Positions 8,239 through 16,784 of a stretch of 45,424 nucleotides of DNA are shown here, in pieces. The notes under the pieces are model-generated. The model ran no database searches, was not told where the DNA came from, and worked only from the letters and a program-made list of their open reading frames with translations. A program made the translations under genes and the position numbers. Source of the stretch: Terriglobia bacterium. Its GTDB lineage: Bacteria > Acidobacteriota > Terriglobia > Bryobacterales > Bryobacteraceae. Location: NCBI GenBank assembly GCA_021324615.1, contig JAJPIT010000045.1, forward strand, positions 1 to 45,424, written 5' to 3'. Every line of letters starts with the position of its first letter. The first letter of the stretch is position 1.

Positions 8239-9376
8239 CGGCGACCTCCGCCAGAACCGCGGCGACGTCCGCCACCGATTCCATCTCCACCCACTCGACG
8301 GCGGCGTGCGCGCCGCCGCCCGCCGGCCCGAACACCACGGTCTCAATTCCCGCGGCCGACAACAGCGCCGCGTCCATCCAGGGCGTGTCGCCCATGTAGC
8401 CCGGCTCGCGCCGGAGCGCGGTCTGGCAGGCGCGGTCGAGGGCGCGGACAATGCTTGCATCGCGGGCGACTTCAAACGGATCGCGCACAAAGAAACTGCG
8501 GGCGGTTGCGGCAAACGTCGGATCTTCGGCGCTCAGCCGGTCGACAATGGCCTGCACTTCGCCCATCACCTGAGCTTCGCTCTCGCCCGGGATGGTCCGC
8601 CGCTCGATCCGCAGCTTGCAGGAGGCCGCGTAGGTGCTCAGACCGTCTCCGCCGTGGATCATGGCGGCGTGCAGCGAAGGCGGCCCGACCAGGGGGTGCG
8701 GTTTGCGCGCCCGCAACTCCCGCTCCAGATGATCGAGCTGGGCGAGAAACCGGCCCATCCGCATGTTGGCGTCGATTCCCTGCTCGAAACGGCTGCCGTG
8801 GGCCGCGCGGCCTTTGGTTTCCACTTCGATCCAGACATAGCCTTTGTGCGCCAGGCAGATTTGCCCGGCGGTGGGCTCGGTGACGATCGCCGCGCTGGTC
8901 CGGACCTGCCGGATCAGGTCCATGGTGCCGATCGAGCCGTACTCTTCATCGGCCACGGCGGCGATCACCAGGTCCCCGCGCAGCCTCCGGCCGGAATCGA
9001 CCAGCGCCTTGACCGCCGCCATCTGCGCCGCCAGCGAGCCTTTCATGTCGTAGCTGCCGCGCCCGAACATTTTGCCCTCGCGCACCGCCGCCGAAAAAGG
9101 CTCCTCCATTCCTTCCACGCCGACCGTGTCGTAATGCGCGTTGAACATCAGGCTGCGGCCGCCGCCCGATCCGGCGAGCGTTCCGGCCACGCTGATCCGC
9201 CCCGGTTCCGGCTCGAATCTCCGGACCTCCAGCCCGAGCGCGCCGAGCGCAGCCGCGACGTACTCGGAGATTTCGCGCTCGCCCGGCCCGCCCGCGGCGA
9301 GCGTCGGGTTGATGGAATTGATGCGGATCAGATCCGCCAGCGTGGTGAACAGATAATCGCGGTCGATCCTGGGCAA
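8222..9376 (-). CDS. M20 family metallopeptidase (ArgE/DapE/CPG2 type)
   Basis: A 384-residue cytosolic zinc amidohydrolase that would release amino acids from N-acyl amino acids or dipeptides. The di-zinc ligands are in place: H81 in NAHYDTV, the bridging D110 in GRGSYDMKG, catalytic E144 and ligand E145 in ADEEYGS, a glutamate in TEPTAG (about 168), and the C-terminal histidine in GGGAHAAVEW. A lid domain carrying RAAHGS lies in the middle. No signal peptide is seen. The 3' end overlaps the PLP lyase start by 17 nt, indicating coupled translation. Together with the downstream lyase and aminotransferase it looks like an uptake-and-degradation module for an acylated amino acid. The exact substrate (acetylornithine, succinyl-diaminopimelate or other) cannot be assigned. 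Confidence 0.8.
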   Translation of the reverse strand: MPRIDRDYLFTTLADLIRINSINPTLAAGGPGEREISEYVAAALGALGLEVRRFEPEPGRISVAGTLAGSGGGRSLMFNAHYDTVGVEGMEEPFSAAVREGKMFGRGSYDMKGSLAAQMAAVKALVDSGRRLRGDLVIAAVADEEYGSIGTMDLIRQVRTSAAIVTEPTAGQICLAHKGYVWIEVETKGRAAHGSRFEQGIDANMRMGRFLAQLDHLERELRARKPHPLVGPPSLHAAMIHGGDGLSTYAASCKLRIERRTIPGESEAQVMGEVQAIVDRLSAEDPTFAATARSFFVRDPFEVARDASIVRALDRACQTALRREPGYMGDTPWMDAALLSAAGIETVVFGPAGGGAHAAVEWVEMESVADVAAVLAEVAAAYCG

Positions 9377-9453
9377 GCTCGCTCCGGAACATTCATTCTA
9401 CTTCGGCCAGGCATTCTGCTTCGGCCAGGAGTGTGTGCCCGCGGGCCGGCCGG

Positions 9454-11337
9454 TCACGGTTCGAGGTAGACCCGGACCCGGTTGCTCGCCTGGCCCCCGG
9501 CTTCGATATACAGTTCCGCCGGCCCGGAGTTGACGATCTTGGGCACCGCGATCTCGACCAGATAGAAGCCGATGTAGGGCGCCAGCACCGCGCGGGTCAC
9601 CTCCACCGGCTGGCGGTCGAGATAAGCGGTCACCGTGGCGGCCACCGAAGGCGGATGATCGAGCGGACCCGCGACGCCCGTGGGCCAATCCGGCGTCACG
9701 CGGCCCAAACCGGTGGCCAGAATCTGGATCCGGCTGTTGGAATGCGCCGGATGCATGGCGTCCAGCATCACCTGGCTGTCGCCGTCGAGCAGCAGCGGCG
9801 TGCCGTCGCGGTCGACGAAAATGACCGGCGCCGCGGGTTCCAGCGGAACCGGAGGAAGGGTCATCGCCGCCCCGCCGCCGCGGACCGAAAGCGCCAGCGC
9901 CGTTCCGGAGGCTTCAAACGGGACCTGGAGTTGGGTCTCCGTATCCGCCGAGGTCAACACCGGGATCGCCAGATCGCCGGAACGCGCCGCGTCCAGGCGC
10001 GCGCCCACCACGCTGATCAACGCGCCAGGCGCGGCGGCCCGCGCCATCCAATCCGCCGTGCTCACCACGCGCGGATCGCGCAAGCGATGCGGCGCCAGCA
10101 TCGAATAAACTCCATAGCCGTCAGTCGCCGCCCAGAGTTGATTCCCTTGCGGATCCAGCCGCACGTCCACCGCCCCGGCCGGCAGTCCCGCCACCGGCGT
10201 CCACTGCGGCGGCGCGCCGAGCACCCCCAGATCGGCGTACGTCATGAACACGCCTTGGTCGGTGGCAACGTAAATCGCGCCGCTCGGCTGGTCCACGGTA
10301 ACGCCGTGAACGCCCGTATCGGGCAGATTGGAGGTGAACGGATCCCAAAACATGCCGCCGTTTTCGGTACGGGCGACATGAACGCGCGGCGCCGGCACAG
10401 CCTCCGGCGCGGCGCCAAAAACCACCAGCGCGATACGCGGATCCTGCGGATCGACCCAAAATCCTTCCACCGGCCCGGCGGGAAACGAAAACGCGCTGCG
10501 CCAGCTCATCCCGCCGTCCTCGGACACCATCACCACGCCGTCCGCGCGGCCGGCATAGGTGAGCGATCCCGAGAGGGCTACGGCCGTCACCAGAACTCCC
10601 AGCCGCCGGCTCAGCGCCTCCCGCAGCGCCAGATCGGCCTCCGCCCGCGGATCGCTCGCCGGAGTCCAGGCGATTTTTTGCCCAGGCTGCCATTCCACCA
10701 CGCTGCCGTCGAGCAATTGAATTCGCGCGCCTTGTCCCCCGGCAGGAGTGCTCAACAGGCGCCGCGCGGGCAGATTCGGCAGCCCCTGATTCAGCCCGCT
10801 CCAGGATTTGCCGCCATCGGCCGAGCGAAAGACGCCGTCCGCGCCGGCGGCCACGATCTGATCGCTGTCCGCCGGAGAAACCGCCAGATCCAGAACCGTC
10901 CCGAGGATCGATTCGCCGCGATAGCCGGTCAGATTATCCCAGCTTGCGCCGCCGTTTTCCGAACGATACACGAATTTTCCAAACGCGTAAAGGACCGCAT
11001 CGGAGGCCACGCGCAGCCGCGCTCCCGGTTCGGGCAGAGAGGCGGCCGTCGCGGCGGGTTCGGCCGGGGGCCGCGCGCTGGACCGGCGCCACGTATCTAA
11101 ATCCTTGGTTTCAAATATCCTTCCGGAAGCCGTCCGGATCAGAATCGAGCCGGAATCCGAATACCAGACGCGATTAACCGCTCCCGTAGCGGGCGCGGCC
11201 AGGCCTCGATCCACCGCCCAGTTTCCCACCGGCCGCCAGCCGGATTGAGCGGCCAGTTCCGGCGCGCATAAACCTAGCAGCGTGAGTACTGTGGCGGCAA
11301 GGCGGGCCGCTGTGGCCTTGTGATACACCGGCGTCAC
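9454..11337 (-). CDS. Secreted BNR-repeat protein with Solibacter-type C-terminal domain
   Basis: A 627-residue exported protein, GTG start at 11337, with a signal peptide of about 30 residues ending near ELAAQS. Residues about 100-420 hold repeated BNR/Ycf48-like beta-propeller blades: YRSENGGASWDN, FRSADGGKSWSGL, MVSEDGGMSWRSA and ARTENGGMFWDP, each the S/T-x-D-G-G-x-x-W Asp-box pattern. The final 200 residues begin GALISVVGARLD and contain ILATGLGRVTPDWPTG and PSVAATVTAYLDRQPVEV, ending AELYIEAGGQASNRVRVYLEP; this matches the C-terminal domain catalogued as TIGR03437 in Solibacter. Function is unknown; a beta-propeller binding or surface role is likely. It is divergent from the FecR-domain gene across 186 bp. 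Confidence 0.75.
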   Translation of the reverse strand: MTPVYHKATAARLAATVLTLLGLCAPELAAQSGWRPVGNWAVDRGLAAPATGAVNRVWYSDSGSILIRTASGRIFETKDLDTWRRSSARPPAEPAATAASLPEPGARLRVASDAVLYAFGKFVYRSENGGASWDNLTGYRGESILGTVLDLAVSPADSDQIVAAGADGVFRSADGGKSWSGLNQGLPNLPARRLLSTPAGGQGARIQLLDGSVVEWQPGQKIAWTPASDPRAEADLALREALSRRLGVLVTAVALSGSLTYAGRADGVVMVSEDGGMSWRSAFSFPAGPVEGFWVDPQDPRIALVVFGAAPEAVPAPRVHVARTENGGMFWDPFTSNLPDTGVHGVTVDQPSGAIYVATDQGVFMTYADLGVLGAPPQWTPVAGLPAGAVDVRLDPQGNQLWAATDGYGVYSMLAPHRLRDPRVVSTADWMARAAAPGALISVVGARLDAARSGDLAIPVLTSADTETQLQVPFEASGTALALSVRGGGAAMTLPPVPLEPAAPVIFVDRDGTPLLLDGDSQVMLDAMHPAHSNSRIQILATGLGRVTPDWPTGVAGPLDHPPSVAATVTAYLDRQPVEVTRAVLAPYIGFYLVEIAVPKIVNSGPAELYIEAGGQASNRVRVYLEP

Positions 11338-11379
11338 TCCATTGTACTCTCTTTGATCGGCGGTTCGTGCCCGAAAGTG

Positions 11380-11409
11380 TTGATATTGCGATGAAAAGTC
11401 ATTTAGGAT
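11380..11409 (+). promoter_or_regulatory. Candidate promoter for the FecR-domain gene
   Basis: TTGATA (11380-11385) and TAGGAT (11404-11409) are separated by 18 bp, five and four matches to the sigma-70 hexamers. It sits in an AT-richer part of the divergent intergenic region (11338-11523), about 110 bp upstream of the start at 11524. Position and composition fit, but one such match is expected by chance in this much DNA. Confidence 0.3.
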
Positions 11410-11523
11410 TAACCCGGAGAGCTACTTGCTTTGCAATTTTGGTGTTAGACTATCCGGGAAGGGTTACGGGAGCAGGGGTTTCGCGGCCTGAACCGGACCA
11501 ACGATTTCGCCGATAGCGTTTCT

Positions 11524-12510
11524 ATGCGGAAGACTCGCAGCGCGCGCCCGGATTGGGTGAAGCTGTTACTGCTGGCGGCAGTGGCGGCCGGGGTGTGCCC
11601 GGCGCAGATGCCTCCCATCGACTCCTCCGGTTACGGCGCCCGGGTGATCGAGCTGAGCGGGCGGGTGTCGGTGCTGCGCGACGCGGCGGCCTGGGCGCTC
11701 AACCCCGGTGACGAAGTCAAGGTTCAGGAACTGATCATCACCGGACCCGACGGCCAGGCGAAATTCCAGGTATCGGACGGCTCCACGTTCGATGTTTATC
11801 CCAATTCCCGCGTGATTTTCCGCAAAAATCCGCCCAACTGGCGCGATTTGCTCGATGTTCTGGTGGGGCGCGTAAAAGTCCATATCGAGCATCTCTACGG
11901 CCCCAATCCCAATCGCGTGCAGACGCCGACCGCCGTGATCTCCGTCCGCGGCACCACTTTCGACGTGAGCGTCGACGACGATAGCGAAGCCACCGAGGTT
12001 GCGGTGGAGGAAGGCGTGGTGGACGTGCGCCACGCCATGCTGCCGGGCAGTGCGAAGACGCTGGCGGCGGGGGAAACCTACATTGTTTATCGCAACGTAC
12101 CGATCGCATCCAGCCGCCTGGACAAGGCCGCCATCGCGAAGCGCTCGGTGCGGATGATCGTGGACGCCATCAGCACCTGGGAGTCGCGGATTCCGCGCGC
12201 CGGGCCGATCGGCGGGAGCACGGGTCCGGCGTCGACTCCGGGGTCGGGCGATACGAAGAATCCGGTGCCCAGTCCTCCGCCCGCGCCCGCTCCACCGCCG
12301 CCGGTCGCTCCTCCGCCGCCCGCTCCTTCGGCGCCGCCGCCTCCGCATGGCTTCATCGACACGCCGGACGGTCCCGCGGTGCGGATTCTGGTGGTGGAGC
12401 AGCCGGAGGGGCGATGGCGGAAGTTCACCCACGCGGTTTGGAACGCGCTGGTCCGTTTCGCGCTCGGACCGGAACCGGGCGCCGACGTGATCGGCGCCAT
12501 CCCGCGTTAA
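11524..12510 (+). CDS. FecR-domain exported protein with Pro-rich tail
   Basis: A 328-residue protein with a signal peptide (residues 1-27, ending GVCPAQ) and a FecR domain over about 40-185. The characteristic stretch is VQTPTAVISVRGTTFDVSV followed by TEVAVEEGVVDVRH. In other proteins this domain forms a periplasmic beta structure, either signalling to an anti-sigma factor or acting as a structural module. Residues about 235-285 are Pro/Ala-rich (PPPAPAPPPPVAPPPP), probably a wall-spanning or flexible linker, and about 60 further residues lack a recognisable motif. No TonB receptor or sigma factor gene is adjacent, so a classical iron-signalling role is not supported. No clear RBS is seen; an ATG at 11524 is the first in frame and gives a good signal peptide. 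Confidence 0.75.
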   Translation: MRKTRSARPDWVKLLLLAAVAAGVCPAQMPPIDSSGYGARVIELSGRVSVLRDAAAWALNPGDEVKVQELIITGPDGQAKFQVSDGSTFDVYPNSRVIFRKNPPNWRDLLDVLVGRVKVHIEHLYGPNPNRVQTPTAVISVRGTTFDVSVDDDSEATEVAVEEGVVDVRHAMLPGSAKTLAAGETYIVYRNVPIASSRLDKAAIAKRSVRMIVDAISTWESRIPRAGPIGGSTGPASTPGSGDTKNPVPSPPPAPAPPPPVAPPPPAPSAPPPPHGFIDTPDGPAVRILVVEQPEGRWRKFTHAVWNALVRFALGPEPGADVIGAIPR

Positions 12511-12526
12511 ATCCTTAAAACCGGGC

Positions 12527-13495
12527 CTAAACGGGCCGCCACCACAACGCGCCGCCGCCGCCAGGCTCGGATGCGATTCGGCCGCGGCGTTCCAGGTACT
12601 CCAGGTGCGCCAGCACTTCGAAAACGGCGAAATGGTGATGAAACGGCGCGAGCCCGCGCGGCCAGAGCAGCCTTACCAGATCGTCGGCGGTGCGCGGCCC
12701 GCTGGCGGCGTGCCTTAAAATTTCGCCGCACCGGAGGCGGTGATGATCCGCGGTTTGGCGGATGCGCTCGCGATGGCCGCGGAAGGGGCGGCCGTGCGAA
12801 GGCACCACCAGGTCCACGTCGAAGCGTTCCAGGCTCTCCAGCGAATCCAGATAGCTGGCCAGCATGTCCGCGTTGGGATGCCAGCCGATATTCGGTGTGA
12901 TGAATTGCAGCAGGTGATCGCCGGAAATCAGATAACGGTGCTCAGCCGAATAGAGACAGATATGGCCGGGCGAATGGCCCGGCGTCCAGAGGACTTCGAG
13001 CGCGCCGCCGCGGACCGGAATCGTTTCGCCGCCTTCCAGCGGCCACTCCGGCGAATGCGCGCGGAAGTGCCGGCGGATGTCGCGCAGCGCGTGGTCCATG
13101 CGCTTCCGCAGAGGCTCCGGCACGCCGGCGCGGAGCAAGGCGTCGTCGAAAAAGGGCGGCCGCGACTCGCGCGCGACCTCGGCCAGAAATTTGACCTCCT
13201 CGCGATGCATGGCCAGACGCGCGCCGCTCAGCTCCAGGATCTTCCACGACAATCCAATATGATCGGGATGCAGATGGGTCAGGCACAGCAGGCGAATGTC
13301 GCGCCAGCCCATGCCGAGCTGCTCCAGCGAGGACTGGAGCGCGTCGAAACATTCCTGCGTGGCGATGCCGGAGTCGACCAGCAGAAAACCCTCGTCGAGC
13401 TCGATCAGATGAACATTCACCGATTCCAATTCCCAGGGCATGGGCAAGGTGAGCGTCGTCACGCCGGCGATCTGATCCCCCGCGCGATGGGTCAT
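12527..13495 (-). CDS. MBL-fold metallo-hydrolase
   Basis: A 322-residue metallo-beta-lactamase-fold hydrolase. The di-metal motif HxHxDH is THLHPDHIG (H74, H76, D78, H79). The later ligands lie in [20 protein letters not shown] and [12 protein letters not shown], in the correct order. The C-terminal 90 residues ([17 protein letters not shown] to [13 protein letters not shown]) form a winged-helix-like extension, as in LACTB2/RNase-Z-related hydrolases of this size. It acts in the cytosol on an unknown substrate, perhaps a thioester or phosphodiester. The ATG at 13495 overlaps the TGA of lipA (ATGA), so it is translated after lipA in the same operon. A role linked to lipoylation is possible but not shown. 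Confidence 0.8.
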   Translation of the reverse strand: MTHRAGDQIAGVTTLTLPMPWELESVNVHLIELDEGFLLVDSGIATQECFDALQSSLEQLGMGWRDIRLLCLTHLHPDHIGLSWKILELSGARLAMHREEVKFLAEVARESRPPFFDDALLRAGVPEPLRKRMDHALRDIRRHFRAHSPEWPLEGGETIPVRGGALEVLWTPGHSPGHICLYSAEHRYLISGDHLLQFITPNIGWHPNADMLASYLDSLESLERFDVDLVVPSHGRPFRGHRERIRQTADHHRLRCGEILRHAASGPRTADDLVRLLWPRGLAPFHHHFAVFEVLAHLEYLERRGRIASEPGGGGALWWRPV

Positions 13496-14361
13496 TCAGA
13501 AACGGCGTCCGCTGCGTGATAGGAGCTGCGCACCAGCGGCCCGCTTTCGACGTGGCGGAATCCCATCTGGTAGCCGATACGCTTAAAATCGGCGAACTCT
13601 TCCGGCGTCGCGTAGCGCAGGATCGGCAGGTGCTTGGGAGACGGCCGCAGATATTGGCCGAGCGTCAGGATATCGACACTGGCGGCGCGGAGATCGCGCA
13701 TCACCTCAAGCACTTCTTCCTTGGTTTCGCCGAGGCCCAGCATCAGTCCCGATTTGGTGGGGATCTCCGGACGCCGGCGCTTGGCGTAGGCGAGCATGTC
13801 GAGCGAACGCTCATAGCGCGCGCCCAGCCGCACCTGGCGGTAGAGGCGCGGCACCGTTTCGGTGTTGTGGTTGAGCACGTCCGGCGAGGCCTCGAGAACC
13901 AGGTCCATGGCCGCGTGCGAGCCTTGAAAATCGGGCACCAGCACTTCGACGCCGCATCCGGGAAGGCGCTCGCGGATGGCCCGGATGGTGAGGGCAAACA
14001 GCTCGGCTCCGCCGTCCTTGCGGTCGTCCCGGTTGACGCTGGTGATCACGGCGAATTTCAAGCCGAGCGCGGCGCAGGCTTCCGCCACCCGGCGCGGCTC
14101 GTCGTAATCGACCGGAAGCGGCCCGCCTTTTTGCACCGCGCAGAATCCGCAGCGGCGCGTGCATACATTGCCCAGAATCATGAAGGTCGCGGTGCGGCGG
14201 TTCCAGCAGTCGCCGATGTTGGGGCAGGCGGCGCTTTCGCACACGGTGTGCAGGTGGAGGCTCTCCACCAGCCCCTTGAGCCCGCGATAGTTCTCCCCGA
14301 CCGGAGCCGGGGCGCGAAGCCAGGCCGGGCGCGGCGTTTTCGGTTCGATGGTGACGAGCAC
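13492..14361 (-). CDS. lipA: Lipoyl synthase
   Basis: A 289-residue radical-SAM enzyme that inserts two sulfurs into octanoyl groups on E2 and H proteins, using an auxiliary [4Fe-4S] cluster as sulfur donor. The auxiliary-cluster motif is [12 protein letters not shown] (C-x4-C-x5-C), the radical-SAM motif is CTRRCGFC (C-x3-C-x2-C), and the C-terminal RSSYHA contributes the serine ligand. All are intact, and the length is normal. The start is GTG at 14361; no Shine-Dalgarno is seen, but a TAAAAT element (14375-14370) lies 8 nt upstream, so a leaderless transcript is possible. It lies 38 nt downstream of infC and overlaps the MBL gene by 4 nt. lipB is not in the window. Confidence 0.95.
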   Translation of the reverse strand: MLVTIEPKTPRPAWLRAPAPVGENYRGLKGLVESLHLHTVCESAACPNIGDCWNRRTATFMILGNVCTRRCGFCAVQKGGPLPVDYDEPRRVAEACAALGLKFAVITSVNRDDRKDGGAELFALTIRAIRERLPGCGVEVLVPDFQGSHAAMDLVLEASPDVLNHNTETVPRLYRQVRLGARYERSLDMLAYAKRRRPEIPTKSGLMLGLGETKEEVLEVMRDLRAASVDILTLGQYLRPSPKHLPILRYATPEEFADFKRIGYQMGFRHVESGPLVRSSYHAADAVSE

Positions 14362-14399
14362 TTAAGTCTATTTTAGCGGCCCCCGGCCGCGCAAGCCCG

Positions 14400-14990
14400 T
14401 TAGGGATTCGATTCCGTCTTGGGGGCGGGTTTTTCCTTCGGCGGAGCGGCGCCGGCTTTCACCGGGCTCAACAGCACGTGGGCGTTGCGGCCTTCCATGC
14501 GGGGCTGGCCTTCGGCCGTGCCGTAAGCGGCCAGATCTTCGGCAAAGCGCATCAGAAGCTTGCGGCCGAGCTCGGTGTGAGCGATTTCCCGCCCGCGGAA
14601 CTGCACCACGGCCTTCACCCGGTTGCCCTCCTTCAGGAACCGAATGGCGTGATTTTTCTTGAATTCGTAGTCGTGATCGTCGGTGTTGGGGCGGAATTTC
14701 AGCTCCTTGACCTGGATCACATGCTGTTTTTTCTTGGCCTCGTGCTGTTTCTTCTTGTTCTCATACTGCCACTGGCCGTAATCCATGGCTTTGGCCACGG
14801 GCGGCTCGGCGGTGGGAGCGATCAAAATGAGATCCAGGCCCAGGTCCTGCGCCTTGCGCACGGCGAGCGGAGTGGGCATGATCTCGACGGTGCCGTCGGG
14901 AAATACGGCGCGCACTCCACGCGCGCGGATCGCTTCGTTTACGTTTTCCCGGATCCTCGGCCGGCGGGGAGGGTAGCCTCTGGGGGTCAT
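14400..14990 (-). CDS. infC: Translation initiation factor IF-3
   Basis: A 196-residue IF-3, which binds the 30S subunit and proofreads initiator tRNA and start codons. The N-domain begins RIRENVNEAIRARGVRAVFP; the linker and C-domain contain APTAEPPVAKAMDYGQWQYE, VKELKFRPNTDDHDYEFK and VVQFRGREIAHTELG. A Pro/Lys-rich tail of some 20 residues follows. Many infC genes start with AUU or AUC for autoregulation. Here an ATG at 14990 directly follows an in-frame TAG, so nothing further upstream is possible, but no Shine-Dalgarno precedes it and a downstream non-AUG start cannot be excluded. rpmI and rplT, the usual partners, are absent; lipA follows instead. Confidence 0.95.
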   Translation of the reverse strand: MTPRGYPPRRPRIRENVNEAIRARGVRAVFPDGTVEIMPTPLAVRKAQDLGLDLILIAPTAEPPVAKAMDYGQWQYENKKKQHEAKKKQHVIQVKELKFRPNTDDHDYEFKKNHAIRFLKEGNRVKAVVQFRGREIAHTELGRKLLMRFAEDLAAYGTAEGQPRMEGRNAHVLLSPVKAGAAPPKEKPAPKTESNP

Positions 14991-15159
14991 CTAAGATAAT
15001 GGCCAGCGGGCCGGGCGGGGGACGGTCATGACCAAATAGTAGCAGATTTGACGGCCCGCGCAAATCGGTTTTCCATCCTGAAGATGGTTTTTCGGCGGGG
15101 AGCCTTTGCTGATCCTTTTGGCCGGCGGTTGGTGCGTATTTTTTTTTTAGGAGGTTGGA

Positions 15160-16776
15160 ATGCGAATCGTTGTACTGGCAGCCGCGCTTTCACCCGCGGC
15201 TTTACTGGCCCAGGAGATGCCGTTCACGGTTCAACTGACCACCGGCATCAGCACTTCGGCCAGCCATCCGGGCGATCCGGTGACGGCGAAGGTGCTGGAG
15301 CCGGCCGCGTTTTCCGGCGACACGATGCAGGGGCGCGTGACGGAGGCGAAATCGGGCAACAAGCTTCACGGATCGGCCTCGCTGCGCTTCAATTTTGACA
15401 CCATCCTGCACAACGGCGCGGCGGTGCCGGTCTCTTCGACCATCACCTCCATCGCCAATTCGAAGGGACAGCAGAACGTCGACGAAGAAGGGACGGCGGT
15501 AAGCCACTCCAGCAACATCGGGAAAGCGGCGCTGGGCACGGGAGCCGGCGCTCTGATCGGGGGATTGACCGGTGGGGGCAAGGGCGCGGCGATCGGCGCG
15601 GGCATCGGCGCGGCGGCGTCGATTGCGGCGATTGAAGTGGCGGCGAAAGGTCCCAAAGTCGAGTTCGCGCCGGGATCGACGGTGAGACTGTCGGTGAAGT
15701 CGCGCGGCGGCCCGGATCTGGCGAGCCTGCCGCCGAACACGGGCAATACGGCGACGGCGGCGGCTCCAGCGCCGTCTCCATCGAATGCTCCGTCCAACAC
15801 GACCGCTGCGGCGGCTGTTCCCGCGGCGCCGGGCGGGCAGCCGCAGTTGTCTTCCGTCAAAATCGAATTCATCCCCGGCGAACGGACCATTTTCTTCGAC
15901 GATTTCAGCGACATGGCTCAGGATGAGCCGCCGCCGCACTGGAAGCTGCGCGGCCATCCGGTCGAGCTGCGCATCGCTCCCGGGGTGCGTGAGCTCTATT
16001 CCGCCGAAAGCAATACACTCACCTCGCCTCCGGTCAGCGTTCCCGCGAATTTCACTTTCGAGCTGGTCTTCACCAACCAGGGTGAAATGCAATGGAGCAT
16101 GCGCGATAAGGACAACAACCGCATCCTTAACTTCACCGTGCGCGGCGAGCAGAACGGCCAGGAGATCAGCGCCAGAATCGATTGGCCGGGACACGGGGAC
16201 CTCGGCGACGGCTCCGTCAAAGCGGATAACAGCCAGCCGAACACATTTGCTCTGTGGGTTCAGCAAGGCCGCCTGCGCGCCTATCTCAACGGCACGCGCG
16301 TGGTTGACGTCAATCAGGTGATGCTCGCCGGCATCGATCATCTCGAGGTCGAAAACGCCCGCTATCGCCCGGTCGGTATCCGCAGCGTGCGCCTGGCCGA
16401 ATCGGCGCCGGATTTTTCGACGGTGATCGCGGCAGGCGGAAAATACGTAACTCACGGAATTTACTTCGATACCGACAGCGATCGTTTAAAGCCGGAGTCG
16501 GCGCCGGTGATCAAAATGGTGGCGCAGGGGCTGCAAAAGAATCCGAATCTGAAGCTGGAAATCGACGGCTACACCGATTCGACCGGCGACGCGCAGCATA
16601 ATCTGGATCTGTCGAAGCGGAGAGCCGAAGCGGTGCGCAGCGTGCTGGTTTCGCAGTTCGGAATCGACGCGGCGCGGCTGACGTCGGCGGGATTCGGCGC
16701 CGGCAAACCGGTCGCCTCCAATGACACGCCGGAGGGGCGGGCGCAGAACCGGCGGGTGGAGTTTGTCAAGCAGTAA
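15160..16776 (+). CDS. OmpA-family protein with Gly-zipper and LamG-like region
   Basis: A 538-residue envelope protein; ATG at 15160 is preceded by TAGGAGGTTGGA, a strong RBS. Residues 1-17 form a signal peptide. Residues about 115-150 form a glycine-zipper-like hydrophobic stretch (GAGALIGGLTGGGKGAAIGA), likely membrane-inserting. An Ala/Pro linker (about 190-230) precedes a beta-rich, LamG/DUF1080-like region (about 245-410; FFDDFSDMAQDEPPPHWKLRG, WVQQGRLRAYLNGTRVVDV). The C-terminal 115 residues are a standard OmpA peptidoglycan-binding domain: GIYFDTDSDRLKPES, IDGYTDSTGDAQHN, LSKRRAEAV, and ending in NRRVEFVKQ. It probably anchors an outer-membrane or surface module to peptidoglycan. It is convergent with the ADOP permease gene, with only 8 bp between stops. 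Confidence 0.8.
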   Translation: MRIVVLAAALSPAALLAQEMPFTVQLTTGISTSASHPGDPVTAKVLEPAAFSGDTMQGRVTEAKSGNKLHGSASLRFNFDTILHNGAAVPVSSTITSIANSKGQQNVDEEGTAVSHSSNIGKAALGTGAGALIGGLTGGGKGAAIGAGIGAAASIAAIEVAAKGPKVEFAPGSTVRLSVKSRGGPDLASLPPNTGNTATAAAPAPSPSNAPSNTTAAAAVPAAPGGQPQLSSVKIEFIPGERTIFFDDFSDMAQDEPPPHWKLRGHPVELRIAPGVRELYSAESNTLTSPPVSVPANFTFELVFTNQGEMQWSMRDKDNNRILNFTVRGEQNGQEISARIDWPGHGDLGDGSVKADNSQPNTFALWVQQGRLRAYLNGTRVVDVNQVMLAGIDHLEVENARYRPVGIRSVRLAESAPDFSTVIAAGGKYVTHGIYFDTDSDRLKPESAPVIKMVAQGLQKNPNLKLEIDGYTDSTGDAQHNLDLSKRRAEAVRSVLVSQFGIDAARLTSAGFGAGKPVASNDTPEGRAQNRRVEFVKQ

Positions 16777-16784
16777 GACGCCCG

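Noticed and set aside
8239-8514. Upstream extension of the PLP lyase
   Set aside because: Lies entirely within the M20 gene and its translation is not family-like; the CTG at 8238 fits better.
9433-11100. 555-codon plus-strand frame opposite the BNR protein
   Set aside because: Arg/His-rich shadow with no domain; the opposite strand encodes Asp-box repeats.
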